From: Trileptium ribeirensis
Taxonomy: Eukaryota > Nematoda > Enoplea > Enoplida > Thoracostomopsidae
DNA length: 64,000 nucleotides
Direction of reading: 5' to 3'
Assembly: GCA_030248225.1 (NCBI GenBank)
Contig: JASANE010012322.1
Coordinates: 25,040-89,039 of the forward strand
Shown: piece after piece, positions 22,771 through 35,896 of the stretch
Layout: the number at the start of each line of letters is the position of its first letter
How positions within the stretch are numbered: the stretch's first letter is position 1
The notes under the pieces: generated by a model
The model's database searches: none
The model's input: only the letters and a program-made list of their open reading frames with translations
Told to the model about the DNA's origin: nothing
Translations under genes and position numbers: made by a program

Positions 22771-25700
22771 GACGAAAATGCGTCCTTCTGTATCCAAACG
22801 AAATTGCATCCTTCTGCATCCAGAAAAAAATTGCGTCCTTCTACATCAAGACCAACTCGCGTCCTTCTGCATCCAGACGAAATAACGAAAGAGGGTTTTC
22901 TTCATCCAGAAGAAATTGTGTCCTTCTGCATCCAGACGAAATTGCGTCCTGCATCCAGAAGAATTGCGTGTTTCTGCATCCAGACGAAATTGCATCCTTC
23001 TGTATCCAGAAAAAATTGCGTCCTTCTGCATCAAGACCAACTTGCGTCCTTCTGCATCCAGACGAAATAACGAAAGAGTGTTTTCTTCATCCAGAAGAAA
23101 TTGTGTCCTTCTGCATCCAGACGAAATTGCGTCCTGCATCCAGAAGAAATTGCGTCCTTCTGCATCCAGACGAAATTGCATCCTTCTGTATCCAGAAAAA
23201 ATTGCGTCCTTCTACATCAAGACCAACTCGCGTCCTTCTGCATCCAGACGAAATAACGAAAGAGTGTTTTCTCTATCAGCCACAAATTGGTCCTTCTGCA
23301 TCCAGACGATCCTCTACATTGGAGACCAACTCTCCTTCTGCATCCAGACGAAATAACGAAAGAGTGTTCTCTGCAGCCACAAGAAATTGTATCCTTCTGC
23401 ATCCAGACGAAATTGTGTCCTGCATCCAGAAGAAATTACGTGTTTCTACATCCAGACGAAATTGTATCCTTCTGTATCCAGAAAAAATTGCGTCCTTTTG
23501 CATCAAGACCAAATTGCGTCCTTCTGCATCCAGACGAAATAACGAAAGAGGGTTTTCTTCATCCAGAAGAAATTGTGTCCTTCTGCATCCAGACGAAATT
23601 GCGTCCTGCATCCAGAAGAATTGCGTGTTTCTGCATCCAGACGAAATTGCATCCTTCTGTATCCAGAAAAAATTGCGTCCTTCTGCGTCAAGACCAACTT
23701 GTGTCCTTCTGCATCCAGACGAAAAAACGAAAGAGTGTTCTCTGCAGCCAGAAGAAATTGTGTCCTTCTGCATCCAGACGAAATTGTGTCCTGCATCCAG
23801 AAGAAATTGCGTGTTTCTGCATCCAGACGAAATTGCATCCTTCTGTGTCCAGAAAAAATTGCGTCCTTCTGCATCAAGACCAACTTGCGTCCTTCTGCAT
23901 CCAGACGAAATAACGAAAGAGTGTTTTCTTCATCCAGAAGAAATTGTGTCCTTCTGCATCCAGACGAAATTGCGTCCTGCATCTAGAAGAAATTGCGTCC
24001 TTCTGCATCCAGACGAAATTGCATCCTTCTTATCCAAAAAAATTCCCTTCTGCATCAAGACCAACTTGCTCCTTCTGCATCCAGACAAAATAACGAGAAG
24101 AGTGTTTTCTTCATCCAGAAGAAATTGTGTCCTTCTGCATCCAGACGAAACGACCCCCGTCCTTCTGCATCCAGACGAAATTGCATCCTTCTGTATCCAG
24201 AAAAAATTGCGTCCTTCTACATCAAGACCAACTCGCGTCCTTCTGCATCCAGACGAAATAACGAAAGAGTGTTCTCTGCAGCCACAAGAAATTGTGTCCT
24301 TCTGCATCCAGACGAAATTGTGTCCTTCTACATCAAGACCAACTCGTATCCTTCTGCATCCAGACGAAATAACGAAAGAGTGTTCTCTGCAGCCAGAAGA
24401 AATTGTGTCCTTCTGCATCCAGACGACATTGTGTCCTGCATCCAGAAGAAATTGCGTGTTTCTGCATCCAGACGAAATTGCATCCTTCTGTATCCAGAAA
24501 AAATTACGTCCTTTTGCATCAAGACCAACTTGCGTCCTTCTGCATCCAGACGAAAAAACGAAAGAGTGTTCTCTGCAGCCAGAAGAAATTGTGTCCTTCT
24601 GCATCCAGACGAAATTGTGTCCTGCATCCAGAAGAAATTGCGTGTTTCTGCATCCAGACGAAATTGCATCCTTCTGTATCCAGAAAAAATTGCGTCCTTC
24701 TGCATCAAGACCAACTTGCGTCCTTCTGCATCCAGACGAAATAACGAAAGAGTGTTTTCTTCATCCAGAAGAAATTGTGTCCTTCTGCATCCAGACGAAA
24801 TTGTGTCCTTCTACATCAAGACCAACTCGTATCCTTCTGCATCCAGACGAAATAACGAAAGAGTGTTCTCTGCAGCCAGAAGAAATTGTGTCCTTCTGCT
24901 CCATTGTGTCCTGCATCCAGAAGAAATTGCGTCCTTCTGCATCCAGACGAAATTGCATCCTTCTGTATCCAGAAAAAATTGCGTCCTTCTACATCAAGAC
25001 CAACTCGCGTCCTTCTGCATCCAGACGAAATAACGAAAGAGTGTTCTCTGCAGCCACAAGAAATTGTGTCCTTCTGCATCCAGACGAAATTGTGTCCTGC
25101 ATCCAGAAGAAATTACGTGTTTCTACATCCAGACGAAATTCCCTTCTGCTCCGCGGTATCCTTCTGTATCCAGAAAAAAATTACGTCCTTTTGCATCAAG
25201 ACCAACTTGTGTCCTTCTGCATCCAGACGAAATAACGAAAGAGGGTTTTCTTCATCCAGAAGAAATTGTGTCCTTCTGCATCCAGACGAAATTTCGTCCT
25301 GCATCCAGAAGAATTGCGTGTTTCTGCATCCAGACGAAATTGCATCCTTCTGTATCCAGAAAAAATTGCGTCCTTCTGCATCAAGACCAAGTTGCGTCCT
25401 TCTGCATCCAGACGAAATAGCGAATTCTCTGCGCCCAAAATTCCTTCCTCCACGTCTTTACCTACATCAAGACCAACTCGTATCCTTCTGCATCCAGACG
25501 AAATAACGAAAGAGTGTTCTCTGCAGCCAGAAGAAATTGTGTCCTTCTGCATCCAGACGAAATTGTGTCCTGCATCCAGAAGAAATTGCGTGTTTCTGCA
25601 TCCAGACGAAATTGCATCCTTCTGTATCCAGAAAAAATTGCGTCCTTCTGCATCAAGACCAACTTGCGTCCTTCTGCATCCAGACGAAATAACGAAAGAG

Positions 25701-28700
25701 TGTTTTCTTCATCCAGAAGAAATTGTGTCCTTCTGCATCCAGACGAAATTGCGTCCTGCATCCAGAAGAAATTGCGTCACAGACGAAATACTCTATCAGA
25801 AAAAATGGCCCTCAACCAACACTCGCTCGCGAAAAACGAAAGAGGTTCTCATCCAGAAGAAATATCCTATCATCCAGACGAAATTCGTCCTGCATCCAGA
25901 AAATTCATCCTCACCAATCCTTCTGCATCCAGACGAAATTGCATCCTTCTGTATCCAGAAAAAATTGCGTCCTTCTACATCAAGACCAACTCGCGTCCTT
26001 CTGCATCCAGACGAAATAACGAAAGAGTGTTCTCTGCAGCCACAAGAAATTGTGTCCTTCTGCATCCAGACGAAATTGTGTCCTTCTACATCAAGACCAA
26101 CTCGTATCCTTCTGCATCCAGACGAAATAACGAAAGAGTGTTCTCTGCAGCCAGAAGAAATTGTGTCCTTCTGCATCCAGACGACATTGTGTCCTGCATC
26201 CAGAAGAAATTGCGTGTTTCTGCATCCAGACGAAATTGCATCCTTCTGTATCCAGAAAAAATTACGTCCTTTTGCATCAAGACCAACTTGCGTCCTTCTG
26301 CATCCAGACGAAAAAACGTAAGAGTGTTCTCTGCAGCCAGAAGAAATTGTGTCCTTCTGCATCCAGACGAAATTGTGTCCTGCATCCAGAAGAAATTGCG
26401 TGTTTCTGCATCCAGACGAAATTGCATCCTTCTGTATCCAGAAAAAATTGCGTCCTTCTGCATCAAGACCAACTTGCGTCCTTCTGCATCCAGACGAAAT
26501 AACGAGTGTTTTCTTCATCCAGAAGAAATTGTGTCCTTCTGCATCCAGACGAAATTGCGTCCTGCATCCAGAAGAAATTGCGTCCTTCTCTGCATCCAGA
26601 AGAAATTGCGTCCTTCTGCATCCAGACGAAATTGCATCCTTCTGTATCCAGAAAAAATTGCGTCCTTCTACATCAAGACCAACTCGCGTCCTTCTGCATC
26701 CAGACGAAATAACGAAAGAGTGTTTTCTTCATCCAGAAGAAATTGTGTCCTTCTGCATCCAGACGAAATTGCGCCGCCCAGAAGTTCTCTGCAGCCACAA
26801 GAAATTGTGTCCTTCTGCATCCAGACGAAATTGTGTCCTTCTGCATCCAGACAACAAGGACTCAACATCAAGACAAACTATCCTTCTGCATCCAGACGAA
26901 ATAACGAAAGAGTGTTCTCTGCAGCCAGAAGAAATTGTGTCCTTCTGCATCCAGACGACATTGTGTCCTGCATCCAGAAGAAATTGCGTGTTTCTGCATC
27001 CAGACGAAATTGCATCCTTCTGTATCCAGAAAAAAATTACGTCCTTTTGCATCAAGACCAACTTGCGTCCTTCTGCATCCAGACGAAATAACGAAAGAGG
27101 GTTTTCTTCATCCAGAAGAAATTGTGTCCTTCTGCATCCAGACGAAATTGCGTCCTGCATCCAGAAGAATTGCGTGTTTCTGCATCCAGACGAAATTGCA
27201 TCCTTCTGTATCCAGAAAAAATTGCGTCCTTCTGCATCAAGACCAACTTGCGTCCTTCTGCATCCAGACGAAATAACGAAAGAGTGTTTTCTTCATCCAG
27301 AAGAAATTGTGTCCTTCTGCATCCAGACGAAATTGCGTCCTGCATCCAGAAGAAATTGCGTCCTTCTGCATCCAGAAGAAATTGCGTCCTTCTGCATCCA
27401 GACGAAATTGCATCCTTCTGCATCAAGACCAACATGCGTCCTTCTGCGTCCAGACGAACTAACGAAAGAGTGTTTTCTTCATCCAAAGAAATTGTGTCCT
27501 TCTGCATCCAGACGAAATTGCGTCCTTCTACATCAAGACCAACTCGCTCCTTCGCATCCAGACAAAATAGAGTGTTCCTGCAGTCCAGAAGAAATTGTGT
27601 CCTTCTGCATCCAGACGAAATTGTGTCCTGCATCCAGAAGAAATTGCGTGTTTCTACATCCAGACGAAATTGCATCCTTCTGTATCCAGAAAAACGATAG
27701 CGTCCTTTTGCATCAAGACCAACTTGCGTCCTTCTGCATCCAGACGAAATAACGAAAGAGTGTTTTCTGCATCCAGAAGAAATTGTGTCCTTCTGCATCC
27801 AGACGAAATTGCATCCTGTCCTGCATCCAGAAGAAATTGCGTGTTTCTGCATCCAGACGAAATTGCATCCTTCTGTATCCAGAAAAATTGCGTCCTTCTG
27901 CATCAAGACCAACTTGCGTCCTTCTGCATCCAGACGAAATAACGAAAGATTTTTTCCTCAACCAAAAATTGTGTCCTTCTGCATCCGGAGACGAAATTGT
28001 GTCCTTCCTGCATCCAGAAGAAATTGCGTCCTTCTGCATCCAGACGAAATTGCGTCCTTTATCATCCAGACGAAATTGCGTCCTTACTTTATCCAGACAA
28101 ACATTTGCGCCCTTCTGCATCAAGACCAACTTGCGTCCTTTTGCATCCAGACGAAATAACGAAAGAGTGTTTTCTTCATCCAGAAGAAATTGTGTCCTTC
28201 TGCATCCAGACGAAATTGCGTCCTGCATCCAGAAGAAATTGCGTGTTTCTGCATCCAGACGAAATTGCACCCTTCTGCATCCAGACGAAATTGCATCCTT
28301 CTGCATCCAGAAAAAATTGCGTCCTTCTACATCAAGACAAACTCGCGTCCTTCTGCATCCAGACGAAATAACGAAAGAGTGTTCTCTGCAGCCACAAGAA
28401 ATTGTGTCCTTCTGCATCCAGACGAAATTGTGTCCTGCATCCAGAAGAAATTGCGTGTTTCTACATCCAGACGAAATTGCATCCTTCTGTATCCAGAAAA
28501 AATTGCGTCCTTTTGCATCAAGACCAACTTGCGTCCTTCTGCATCCAGACGAAATAACGAAAGAGGGTTTTCTTCATCCAGAAGAAATTGTGTCCTTCTG
28601 CGTCCAGACAAAATTGCGTCCTGCAACCAGAAGAAATTGCGTGTTTCTGCATCCAGACGCAATTGCAACCTTCTGTATCCAGAAAAATTTGAGCCTCTCA

Positions 28701-31700
28701 TAGAGACCAACTCCCTCCATCCAACAAAAATCAAAAATTTTCTTCACCAAAAATTTATTCTCAAAAAATTGCGTCCTTCTGCATCCAGACGAAATTGCAT
28801 CCTGCATCCAGAAAAATTGCGTCCTTCTTCATCCAGACAAACTGCGTCCTTCTGCGTCCAGAGACCAACTCGCGTCCTTCTGCATCCAGACGAAATAACG
28901 AAAGAGTGTTTTCTTCATCAAAGAATTGTGTTTCTTCATCCAGCCAATTGCGTCCTGCAGCCAGAAGAAATTGCGTGTCTTCTCTCCAGACGAACACCTT
29001 CTGCATCCAACAAAACCCTGCATCCAGACAAAATTGCGTCCTTCTACATAAAGAAATTGCGTGTTTCTGCATCCAGACGAAATAACGAAAGAGTGTTCTC
29101 TGCAGCCAAAAGAAATTGTGTCCTGCTGCATCCAGACAAAATTGTGTCCTGCATCCAGAAGAAATTGCGTGTTTCTACATCCAGACGAAATTGCATCCTT
29201 CTGCATCTAGAAAAAAATTGCGTCCATCTGCATCCAGACGAAATTGCATCCTTCTGCATCCAGAAAAAATTGCGTCCTTCTACATCAAGACAAACTCGTA
29301 TCCTTCTGCATCCAGACGAAATAACGAAAGAGTGTTCTCTGCAGCCACAAGAAATTGTGTCCTTCTGCATCCAGACGAAATTGTGTCCTGCATCCAGAAG
29401 AAATTGCGTGTTTCTGCATCCAGACGAAATTGCATCCTTCTGTATCCAGAAAAAATTGCGTCCTTCTGCATCAAGACCAACTTGCGTCCTTCTGCATCCA
29501 GACGAAATAACGAAAGAGTGTTTTCTTCATCCAGAAGAAATTGTGTCCTTCTGCATCCAGACGAAATTGCGTCCTGCATCCAGAAGAAATTGCGTGTTTC
29601 TGCATCCAGACGAAATTGCACCCTTCTGCATCCAGACGAAATTGCATCCTTCTGCATCCAGAAAAAATTGCGTCCTTCTACATCAAGACAAACTCGCATC
29701 CTTCTGCATCCAGACGAAATAACGAAAGAGTGTTCTCTGCAGCCACAAGAAATTGTGTCCTTCTGCATCCAGACGAAATTGTGTCCTGCATCCAGAAGAA
29801 ATTGCGTGTTTCTACATCCAGACGAAATTGCATCCTTCTGTATCCAGAAAAAATTGCGTCCTTTTGCATCAAGACCAACTTGCGTCCTTCTGCATCCAGA
29901 CGAAATAACGAAAGAGGGTTTTCTTCATCCAGAAGAAATTGTGTCCTTCTGCGTCCAGACAAAATTGCGTCCTGCAACCAGAAGAAATTGCGTGTTTCTG
30001 CATCCAGACGAAATTGCAACCTTCTGTATCCAGAAGAAATTGCGTCCTTCTTCATCAAGACAAACTCGCGTCCTTCTGCATCCAGCCAATAACACAAAAG
30101 TGTTCTCTACACCCACAAGAAATTGTGTCCTTCTGCATCCAGACGAAATTGTGTCCTGCATCCAGAAAAGAAGATTCGTGTTTCTACATCCAGACAAAGA
30201 TCATCCTCTGCATCTAGAAAAAAATTGCGTCCATCTGCAGCCAGAAGAAATTGTGTCCTTCTGCATCCAGACGAAATTGTGTCCTTCTACATCAAGACAA
30301 ACTCGTATCCTTCTGCATCCAGACGAAATAACGAAAGAGTGTTCTCTGCAGCCACAAGAAATTGTGTCCTTCTGCATCCAGACGAAATTGTGTCCTGCAT
30401 CCAGAAGAAAGTCTCTTTTTCTTCCAATTGCGTGTTTCTGCATCCAGACGAAATTGCATCCTTCTGTATCCAGAAAAAATTACGTCCTTTTGCATCAAGA
30501 CCAACTTGCGTCCTTCTGCATCCAGACGAAATAACGAAAAGAGTGTTTTCTTCATCCAGAAGGAATTGTGTCCTTCTGCGCATCCAGACGAAATTGCGTC
30601 CTGCATCCAGGAAGAAATTGCGTGTTTCTGCATCCAGACGAAATTGCATCCTTCTGTATCCAGACGAAATTGCACTCTTCTGCATCCTTCGTCCTTCTGC
30701 ATCAAGACAAACTCGCGTCCTTCTGCATCCAGACGAAATAACGAAAGAGTGTTCTCTGCAGCCACAAGAAATTGTGTCCTTCTGCATCCAGACGAAATTG
30801 TGTCCTGCATCCATAAGAAAGTGCGAGTTTCTACATCCAGACAAATTACCGATCCTTCTAGTATCTCAGAAAAATTTGCGTCCTTTTACATCCAGACCAG
30901 ACTTGCATCCTTCTGCATCCAAAAAAACAGACCATCTAACAAAGGGTTTTCTTCATCCAGACGATAATTGTGTCCTTCTGCGTCCAGACGAAATAGGAAA
31001 GAGTGCCTCTCTGCATCCAGAAGAAATTGTGTCCTTCTGCATCCAGACGACATTGCATGCTTCTGCATCCAGAAGAAATTGCGTGTTTCTGCATCCAGAC
31101 GAAATTGCATCCTTCTGTATCCACAATTCGAAGATGTTTTCTTCATCCAGAAGAAATTGTGTCCTTCTGCATTCAGACAATACGTCTCCTTCTCATCCAG
31201 GAAATTGCGTTTTTCTGATCCGGTAAATTGCGTCCTTCTGCATCAAGACCAACTTGCGTCCTTCTGCATCCAGACGAAATAACGAAAGAGTGTTTTCTTC
31301 ATCCAGAAGAAATTGTGTCCTTCTGCATCCAGACGAAATTGCGTCCTGCATCCAGAAGAAATTGCGTGTTTCTGCATCCAGACGAAATTGCACCCTTCTG
31401 CATCCAGACGAAATTGCATCCTTCTGCATCCAGAAAAAATTGCGTCCTTCTACATCAAGACAAACTCGCATCCTTCTGCATCCAGACGAAATAACGAAAG
31501 AGTGTTCTCTGCAGCCACAAGAAATTGTGTCCTTCTGCATCCAGACGAAATTGTGTCCTGCATCCAGAAGAAATTGCGTGTTTCTACATCCAGACAAAAT
31601 TACATCCTTCTCTATCAAAAAAAAATTGCGTCCTTTTGCATCCAGACCAACTTGCATCCTTCTGCATCCAGAAAAAATTGCGTCCTTCCGTCTCGTATCC

Positions 31701-33933
31701 TTCTGCATCCAGACGAAATAACGAAAGAGTGTTCTTCTTCATCCAGAAGAAATTGTGTCCTTCTGGCTCCAGACAAAAATTGCGTCCTGCAACCAGAAGA
31801 AATTGCGTGTTTCTGCATCCAGACGAAATTGCATCCTTCTGTATCCAGAAGAAATCTGCATCCTTCTGCATCCAGACGAAATAACGAAAGAGTGTTCTCT
31901 GCAGCCACAAGAAATTGTGTCCTTCTGCATCCAGACGAAATTGTGTCCTGCATCCAGAAGAAATTGCGTGTTTCTACATCCAGACGAAATTGCATCCTTC
32001 TGCATCTAGAAAAAAATTGCGTCCATCTGCATCCAGACGAAATTGCATCCTTCTGCATCCAGAAAAAATTGCGTCCTTCTACATCAAGACAAACTCGTAT
32101 CCTTCTGCATCCAGACGAAATAAGGAAAGAGTGTTCTCTGCAGCCACAAGAAATTGTGTCCTTCTGCATCCAGACGAAATTGTGTCCTGCATCCAGAAGA
32201 AATTGCGTGTTTCTGCATCCAGACGAAATTGCATCCTTCTGTATCCAGAAAAAAATTCGTGTCCTCTGCATCAAGACCAACTTGCGTCCTTCTGCATCCA
32301 GACGAAATAACGAAAGAGTGTTTTCTTCATCCAAGAAATTGTGTCCTTCTGCATCCAGACGAAATTGCGTCCTGCATCCAGAAGAAATTACGTTCTTCTG
32401 CATCCAGACGAAATTGCACCCTTCTGCATCCAGACAAAATTGCATTCTTCTGCATCCAGAAAAAATTGCATCCTTCTACATCCAGACACGAAAACTCGCG
32501 TCCTTCTACATCAAGACGAAATTGTGTCCTGCATACAAAATTGCGTGTTCTCTACAGCCAGACAAGAAATTACATCCTTCTGCATCTATCCAGACATACC
32601 AAACCATCCAGACGAAAGCATCCCGCATCCAAAAAATCTCCTCCACAAACAAACCATCCCCACCAACAAAAACAAAACCCAGCCACAAAAACCCCATCCA
32701 ACAAACCCATCCGAAAAAAACACCATCCAACAAAAGCATCCCATCCAGAAAAAAGCCCCGCACAAACCAACGCCCCCACCAACAAAAACGAAGACCATCC
32801 AGAAAAAGAACTCCATCCCCCAACAAACGCCCGCATCCAGAAGAAAGCGCGCATCCAACGAAAGCACCCTCCATCCAACGAAATCATCCTCTCATCCAAA
32901 AAATTGCTGTCCTTCTACATCAAGACCAACTCGCATCCTTCTGCATCCAGACGAAATAACGAAAGAGTGTTCTCTGCAGCCACAAGAAATTGTGTCCTTC
33001 TGCATCCAGACGAAATTGTGTCCTGCATCCAGAAGAAATTGCGTGTTTCTACATCCAGACGAAATTGCATCCTTCTGTATCCAGAAAAAATTGCGTCCTT
33101 TTGCATCAAGACCAACTTGCGTCCTTCTGCATCCAGACGAAATAACGAAAGAGGGTTTTCTTCATCCAGAAGAAATTGTGTCCTTCTGCGTCCAGACAAA
33201 ATTGCGTCCTGCATCCAGAAGAAATTGCGTGTTTCTGCATCCAGACGAAATTGCAACCTTCTGTATCCAGAAAAAATTGCGTCCTTCTGCATCAAGACCA
33301 ACTTGCGTCCTTCTGCATCCAGACGAAATATCGAAAGAATGTTTTCTTCATCCAGAAGAAATTGTGTCCTTCTGCATTCAGACGAAATTGCGTCCTTCTG
33401 CATCCAGACGAAATTGCGTCCTTCTGCATCCAGACGAAATTGCGTCCTTCTTCATCCAGACGAAACTGCGTCCTTCTGCGTCAAGACCAACTTGCGTCCT
33501 TCTGCATCCAGACGAAATAACGAAAGAGTGTTTTCTTCATCCAGAAGAAATTGTGTCCTTCTGCATCCAGACGAAATTGCGTCCTGCATCCAGAAGAAAT
33601 TGCGTGTTTCTGCATCCAGACGAAATTGCACCCTTCTGCATCCAGACGAAATTGCATCCTTCTGCATCCAGAAAAAATTGCGTCCTTCTACATCAAGACA
33701 AACTCGCGTCCTTCTGCATCCAGACGAAATAACGAAAGAGTGTTCTCTGCAGCCACAAGAAATTGTGTCCTTCTGCATCCAGACGAAATTGTGTCCTGCA
33801 TCCAGAAGAAATTGCGTGTTTCTACATCCAGACGAAATTGCATCCTTCTGCATCTAGAAAAAAATTGCGTCCATCTGCATCCAGACGAAATTGCATCCTT
33901 CTGCATCCAGAAAAAATTGCGTCCTTCTACATA
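22771..33933 (+). repeat. 11.2-kb minisatellite with 26-bp units in ~186-bp higher-order repeats
   Basis: The basic unit is about 26 bp and centres on TGCGTCCTTCTGCATCCAGA. Seven variants (about 26, 27, 25, 33, 26, 23 and 26 bp, one carrying an AACGAAAGAG insertion) follow in fixed order and make a 186-bp higher-order unit; equivalent positions include 22800, 22986 and 23172. About 60 such units fit. Because 186 is divisible by 3 and the unit has few stops, all three plus frames and the minus strand show long open frames; the longest, 22674-25235, has 853 codons in a 62-residue repeat. The same 26-mer is read in successive frames (HPDEI, FCIQTK, SASRRN), as expected for a by-product. Irregular islands occur at 25780-25920, 28695-28770 and 32570-32910. 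Confidence 0.97.
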
Positions 33934-33935
33934 AG

Positions 33936-34546
33936 GTGTTATGGGTACGGGGTTTATGGCACCCCCATGGTTCGGAGTCAGAGATCAAAGTGAGCGTTTT
34001 CACCCCATTCACGGAACCAAGGTTATTTTTATCTTAATTTCGATTGCTTTTTATTTCATAGTAAAATGATAAATGCCGGTGCCTCTTTTTTGTTTTTCGA
34101 TTAAGGGTCTGGTTCTGCAGTTATGGGGCTTGTGGCATGGCACCCTCGTGGTTCCTTGACCCAGTATTCGAAAATTTGTTCTGACGTCTTGGGCGGCTGA
34201 AAAGTATTACTTGGGGGTTTTCGCGCATGGGAAACCCATTGCCGGTGCTGATTTTGCTCTGCGACCCATGGTTCTATGGGTAGACGGGTATGGCTCCCAC
34301 AGAGTTCATCGACCCGAAATTCCTAATTTTATTAGGACGTCCTGAGAGGCTGATAGCTGCACTTGGAGGTTTTAGGGCATGGGAAACTTATTGCCGATGT
34401 TAGTTTTGTTCTAACTTGTGCGGTGTTGTGTGATAACCACATATAGCATATCGACGTATGCTATCGGGAGCTGATTGGCTGTGCTGGCAAGAGGCGTTGG
34501 TGTACCTATGCTTCACTACGTTCTGCCATCTCGATAGAGTTACTAG
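33936..34546 (+). mobile_element. Helentron-like family H1, copy 1 (5' truncated)
   Basis: It begins abruptly at the right edge of the minisatellite inside the family's internal repeat (GGGGTTTATGGCACCCCCAT) and runs to the shared 3' end ATCTCGATAGAGTTACTAG, followed by T. It includes the palindrome ATAGCATATCGACGTATGCTAT region near 34445, also seen in the other copies. One internal ~370-bp repeat unit is present. No transposase is encoded. Confidence 0.75.
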
Positions 34547-35236
34547 TTATTCGAAATAGCAAAACACGTTGGTAGGCGGTGTCACCATAAATTTATTCGC
34601 GCATAAGTCTAATAGTCCTAGTGATTTATGATTTTGGGCGGCTTCTGGGACATTGCTGTGGGTCAGTTGACGTTTAAATGATCTTTTAACATCCCGATAA
34701 ATTTATAACACTTTGCTCTGGTATGTGTTCACTGTATTGACGACTTAGCAGCCTTCGCGATGCCCCGGATTACAACAACCAGAAATTTCCAGATTAGGCG
34801 GTGTTTGTTTTATTTATTTTTTGGGTTTTTGAGTTCTATAGTTGTTGTTACACAACCTAGACACTGTGGTGACTTTGCGAACAATTTTTCGAGTCCTGAC
34901 GTACCTTCCTCCCTTAAAATTGGACAAATGACTTTTTTTGGGGCGTAAAAGTTATCACAGTTCGGGGTCCAGAAATTCGATTTATCGTATCTGGTTCGTC
35001 AATGTGCGCTTTAGTCACGTTAACAAGTAAATTTAGTTAAATTGGAGACGTAGTGACTTTGCGAGTACTATTTTGAGCACCTATGTGCCTTCGTGTATAC
35101 CTAAAATTGAGCTAATCACCTTTCCGGGGCAAGAAAAATTTGATTTCTCGTGTCGGGCTCGCCCAAAAAATTGGATCCGTTAAAAAGTAAACTTTGCTGG
35201 CTATATTGACTTTATGAGCACTGTTTTGAACATTAT
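34547..35236 (+). repeat. Decayed ~170-180-bp tandem repeat tract (continues at 35703-35896 and 37055-37142)
   Basis: From about 34860 a unit recurs with the landmarks GTGACTTTGCGAGTAC, TTTTGAGCACCTAT, AAAATTCGATTTNTCGTATC and GTTAAAAAGTAAA. Copies are strongly diverged. The tract is broken by a Helentron-like element (35237-35702) and two hAT-like elements (35897-37046 and 37143-38286). Removing these rejoins it: for example CTGGATAC then CCTAAAGCGCGATTTAG. A 62-codon frame at 34760-34948 is not convincing. Confidence 0.6.
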
Positions 35237-35702
35237 TGAGCGGAGCTCGGCGAAGCCGTGCGAAGCGTTTTCATTTTCTGTCTGGGAGTAAAAAGGTCGA
35301 TGTCCGTCCGTTCGTTCGTTCGTTCGGTCTGACGGATCTCAAGAACCACTGAACCGATTTTAAAAAAAACTTTTTTTTGTTTGAAAGCCTATCATGTCAG
35401 AGTGTGCACCTGATATTTGGGATTAAAAAATTTTGAGTGGTTAATTAGTAATTAGCTAATTAGTTAAGCTTATGCAGCTAAAATAGAGAATTTTGCAATA
35501 TTTGTGTTATTTATTGAAATGGAATCGTTTCAATCAAACCATTATAGGGTTTTTTGGGTCGGAGAATTCAAATATAATATTTTTACCAATGATAAAGCCC
35601 TATGCCCTATGCAATGTAGTTATTTGAAGAACATAAAATTGAGTACTTTCGTAATTGCACAACCCAAGCTCCGCTCACAAATGTAGTTCCACTACCGACT
35701 AG
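35237..35702 (+). mobile_element. Helentron-like family H2, copy 1 (466 bp)
   Basis: The 5' end is TGAGCGGAGCTCGG. The 3' part carries the inverted counterpart CCAAGCTCCGCTCA, but about 24 bp inside the end, which itself reads GTAGTTCCACTACCGACTAG followed by T. An asymmetric inverted repeat, a terminal CTAG next to T and insertion between T residues are features described for Helentron/Helitron2-type elements. No open frame of note; non-autonomous. It interrupts the decayed tandem tract. Confidence 0.75.
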
Positions 35703-35896
35703 TATACCTTTGTATATATACCCCAGAAATAGCCAAGATTAGATTTTCAGCGCGATTTATGATCGTTAAAAGTAAACTAAGTTAAATTGGGCACTCTAAC
35801 GATTTTGTGAGCACTGTTTTTAGTACCTATTTGTTTTTCTCTACATAAGTCTAGCCCTTCCGAAGCCCAAAAATTCGATCTTTCGTATCTGGATAC

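Noticed and set aside
22674..25235. 853-codon open frame and dozens of other long frames on both strands across 22.7-33.9 kb
   Set aside because: They follow from a stop-poor 26-bp repeat with a 186-bp period. The same nucleotides are read in all three frames in rotation, with no domain or start context.
22771..33933. Possible CRISPR-like array
   Set aside because: There are no unique spacers between constant repeats, the genome is eukaryotic, and adjacent units are variants of one another. It is a minisatellite.
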